NCBI RefSeq assembly: GCF_030052815.1
Contig: NC_079510.1
Coordinates: forward strand, 44,420,725-44,484,724
Length of the DNA: 64,000 nt
Reading direction: 5' to 3'
From: Hevea brasiliensis
Lineage: Eukaryota; Streptophyta; Magnoliopsida; Malpighiales; Euphorbiaceae
Positions 60,991-64,000 of this stretch are shown here, piece after piece. The notes beneath the pieces were generated by a model, which saw only the letters and a list, made by a program, of their open reading frames with translations, did not search any database and had not been told where the DNA came from. Position numbers and translations under genes: made by a program. How positions within the stretch are numbered: position 1 is the stretch's first letter; each line of letters begins with the position of its first letter.

Positions 60991-62407
60991 TTTTTGAGTA
61001 AACTTTCCAGGAAAATGAGAGAAAAATATCCTTGAATTCTAAATAGTTGCGTAGTGTGCTCTTCGTTCGTTCTTGCCGACAGAAACACTTATACAGGGTG
61101 TAATGCTGGGATGGTAGCGAGGTGGGGTTTTAATGTTTTTTTTTTTTAATTATTTTCTAAAAATGTTTATCGGGTTTTGCTTAAAATTAGAAATATGAAA
61201 GGATAGTAATTGGACCAATGGAGTGGTGCCACGTTTTGACTGGGTGGCTAGTTTGCAGTGACAGCTAAGCAGAGAGTTGCCGACAGTTCTAAGTAAGCAA
61301 GCATCGAAGAGAAGCAAAAAAAATAAGGTGTACGCCTTTTTTATTTTTGCGTTAATCGGGAAAAACGTGGAGTTTTTCTACTGGTTCTGATACTGCTAGT
61401 GCTGGTTTGTACTGTAGGATATCATTTTCACTAACGTCGTTTAATGAAGTTGGTTTCATCGTTTGGTCTAAGGCTAATTAGTTAAGAGGGACATGAGTCG
61501 TCGTTTTCGTAGATGAGAAACTGAAGACGCAGGCCATAGGAAAAAGGAGGTAAATAAATGGGACCCAGAAAGCGACGTGATGGGACGATCATCATTGGGA
61601 GTTGGATTAATTCCTTAAGTTTGGTGATTAATCGAATGTGTGGTGAGAAATGAAGGTTAATAACGTTGCTTAAGTTTGTTAACTGTAATGTTTTAAAAAG
61701 GATAATCAAGTACTAACGACTTGCTTAAAATAAAGTCTTACCAACTAAGCTGATATTGTGGGAAAATCAGTAGCTCTTACTGATTACAGCTTTTTGTCCC
61801 AAGCTCTAACTTAGGATTTATCGTATTGCTTACTCTCGAGATAGGATGTATTAAAAGCTGAATCTTTGATTGTTTAGCTTATCACTTCCTAAAATTTTAA
61901 CTTTCACACATAATTTGGTGGTCCACGACTATAAGAAATGTGATTCTCCAACTCTTCTTTCTCTTGTTTAGTTTTTTTGTTTTTTTTTAATTTTTATTTT
62001 GTACTAATGAAAGAAAACTATCATTCATGAATCAAATGGAGTTCCAGTCTTCCTGTAACAGGAACAAAAGCTGATCAGGCAGATTTGAAGTCCATCCATT
62101 TACAAACAGCTGTCCAATCTTCAGTAGAGGGAGGAATGAACAAACAACTATCCAGTCTGAACAAACAGCTATCCAATCTGCACTTCTATTGGTTGCTCTA
62201 GGAATGATCATGACTTTGCCAATAACAAGCTGTTTTACATATGAATGATATAGCCTGAAGCTCCCAAGAGATGGGGGCTACAGGATGAGGAAGAATGTTG
62301 CAATTTTGCATAGTCAGATTTTATCCAGCACTGCTGATATCCTCTAGCTATGGTGTAATGAAAAGCAACTCTTACAGCCACTCCTCTGTTGCCAAGGGAG
62401 ATAGGCA
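60991..62407. other. Intergenic region upstream of the BAG gene
   Basis: Promoter side of BAG; no clear heat-shock element was seen. Between about 62040 and 62405 the minus strand contains a frame with VAFHYTIARGYQQCWIKSDY, faintly like the RNase H segment of plant LINEs, with stops around it. Not strong enough to call a gene. Confidence 0.45.
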
Positions 62408-62683
62408 TGTTGGAAAAAGAAAGAGGAGAGAAAACACTGTTTTGTATTTCACACATATGAACTTTCAAGTACAAGGGATATATACATATAGGACAGGAGT
62501 TTAGACAACCCCTCAAATTCTAATTACATGAACCTAAATTAATATCCATTCATGAACCATCTATGAAATCCAAAAAGACACATACTTTGAATTATTACAT
62601 TAATTATATTTAATCGCCTAGAAAAAATTAAAAGATAAATGAACCTAGACATATATAGGAAATTGCAAATTATTTTTTCAACA
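62408..62683 (-). repeat. 3' LTR of the copia fragment
   Basis: 276 bp with TG/CA ends, lying directly after the polypurine tract. No partner LTR is inside the window. Confidence 0.75.
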
Positions 62684-63256
62684 CTCCCTCTTAATTTGCA
62701 ATTTTCTTTTTCACTCCAAGACTAGCACATAATCTTTGAAAAACCTCAAACTTGAGTGGCTTGGTAAAGATATCCGCAATTTGATCTTGAGACTTTACAT
62801 ACTTGAGCTCTAGTTCCTTTTTAATAATGCATTCTCTAATAAAATGATACATTGTATCTATATGCTTGCTTCGATCATAAAACACCAGATTCTTAGCAAG
62901 AGCTTGTGCGGACTTATTGTCAATACAAATCTCCGTGGCTCACTCTTGGGTTAAATAAAGCTCTTTTAACAATCTTCTAAGCCAAATAGCATGATAAGTA
63001 CAAGAAGTTGCCGCCACATATTCCGATTCACAAGTTGACAATGTAACAATGGATTGCTTTTTAGAACTCCATGTAATTGCACAATCACCCATAAAAAATA
63101 CAAAACTAGTTATACTTTTTCTATCATCAACATCTCCAGCAAAATTACTATCACAAAATCCCACAAGCTTGAACTCATTAGATGAAGAATAAAATAACCC
63201 AAAATCAATGATACCTTTAAGGTAATGTATAATTCTTTTAGCAACATTCATGTAAG
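62408..63256 (-). mobile_element. Truncated Ty1/copia retrotransposon, 3' end with LTR
   Basis: Read leftward. Pol RNase H starts at about 63251 (NVAKRIIHYLKG), then GFCDSNFAGDVDDRKS, TLSTCESEYVAA, an in-frame TGA near 62940, then DNKSAQALAKN, YDRSKHIDTMYHFIRE and ADIFTKPL, with a stop at 62691. A short purine tract (AAGAGGGAGTG on the minus strand) precedes an LTR of 276 bp at 62683-62408, with ends TGTTGAAA and TTCCAACA. Everything upstream of RNase H is missing; the 5' side ends where the next element begins. Defective. Confidence 0.9.
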
Positions 63257-64000
63257 TGATGCATGCATTTTAGATCATCATTTAGGAGTAATTTTTGCAC
63301 ATAATTTACCCTTATTCATAGCTATTATTTTAGATATTAGTATATATTTAGTCAATTTTGCAATTTTCACTTTTCTTAGTTTAATTTTTGGAATTCATTT
63401 GTTTTGTAGGATAAATTTGGAGAAATTTGATGTATTTTGATCAGAGTAGCCATTTGGAGGAGATTAAAATCGAATTGCAAAAATTTTGAAGTTGAGTAAA
63501 AATGGCGAGAGCGACACAACTGCGGCAAAGACAACCGAATGAGCTTATGTCGCAGGTTGTGTCGATCGTCAGATATTCACGCCGAGAGCGACACAACCCG
63601 CGACACAACTGACTCGGCTTATGTCGTTTTTACTGGAAAATAATTGACGTGGCATTTCCGTTACTCCAGCTTTTTACCTCACTTTCTCTGGATCCTTCCC
63701 CCTTTTACCCATTCTAGAACAGTCCCCTCGCCTATATAAAGTGCCCTTTATCACTTTCTTTCCATATAGAGAGCAAGGGAGTCATTTTCGGAAAAGTTAG
63801 AAAGAGAGAAGGAGGAGCACCTTCTGCATTTTCTTCAGCAGCAGCAAGGATCACGTTTCTGCACTTTTCTGCAGAGATCCTTCTGCAATTTGCTGGGTTT
63901 TTTCTACCCCTTTTAGCTTACATTTCCATTATTTCTTCATTTCTTCATTTGGGTTTGTCTTTAAACAATGATTTGTGAGTAGTTGATTGAGATTCTAGAG
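63257..64000 (+). repeat. Probable LTR of a second retrotransposon, cut by the window end
   Basis: Begins TGATGCATGC immediately after the copia sequence stops. It contains a core promoter (TATATAAA at 63733-63740) followed by a GA-rich transcribed leader, the expected U3-R arrangement of an LTR. The end near AACAATGATTTGTGAGTAG resembles Ty3/gypsy Tat/Athila-group LTRs. The 3' end and any internal region lie outside. Confidence 0.55.

Noticed and set aside
1..64000. CRISPR arrays, bacterial operons, phage or defence islands
   Set aside because: The window is plant nuclear DNA with introns and LTR elements; the regular repeats present are microsatellites, LTRs and one tandem duplication.

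Overview
The window is nuclear DNA of a dicot plant. The evidence is GT-AG introns in AT-rich sequence, plant-specific gene families (isoprenylated metallochaperone, FLA, GT14 glucuronosyltransferase, plant BRCA1 with an extended PHD, UBL-BAG cochaperone), and Tekay-type chromovirus, copia, LINE and MITE debris. The style recalls Euphorbiaceae (cassava or rubber tree), but this is a guess and no marker here proves it. I assembled the spliced models by hand; in each one the exon phases close into a single reading frame.

Layout, left to right. 1-4380: AT-rich intergenic DNA. 4381-6036 (-): HIPP-type isoprenylated heavy-metal protein, 3 exons, 150 aa, whose second intron holds a 168-bp tandem duplication and a 60-bp GA tract. 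6240-9475: intergenic, with one SINE-like relic. 9481-27331: one 17.85-kb Ty3/gypsy Tekay-like composite, LTR-internal-LTR-internal-LTR, transcribed leftward, with 5-bp target duplications only at its outer ends. 28288-29340 (+): intronless fasciclin-like (FLA19/20/21-type) gene. 31068-36661 (-): GT14 (GlcAT14-type) glucuronosyltransferase, 4 exons, 396 aa, with a GC-AG intron and a LINE fossil in intron 1. 37.3-41.9 kb: very AT-rich and gene-free. 41920-47764 (-): ELL-associated-factor (EAF) homologue, 4 exons, 315 aa, whose 3.7-kb third intron is a small graveyard of nested elements. 47833-48288: dense cluster of ACGT-core motifs upstream of EAF. 49740-50870 (+): unidentified coiled-coil protein. 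51381-57439 (-): BRCA1 homologue, 14 exons, 1074 aa, with two E2F-type motifs just upstream. 59402-60990 (-): UBL-BAG cochaperone, 4 exons, 262 aa. 62408-63256 (-): 5'-truncated Ty1/copia element. 63257-64000 (+): start of another LTR, running out of the window.

The host genes look like unrelated single-copy housekeeping or cell-wall genes; nothing suggests a gene cluster. The most unusual structure is the three-LTR composite. Both internal regions share the same lesions (protease and integrase catalytic Asp replaced by Tyr, and a stop codon at the end of RT), so an already defective element appears to have been duplicated in place, most simply by LTR-LTR unequal exchange. The two copies otherwise differ mainly by short scrambles and indels centred on CTG/CAG/CCGG, which are CHG methylation contexts. 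I read these as probable sequence-consensus errors at methylated cytosines rather than natural mutations.
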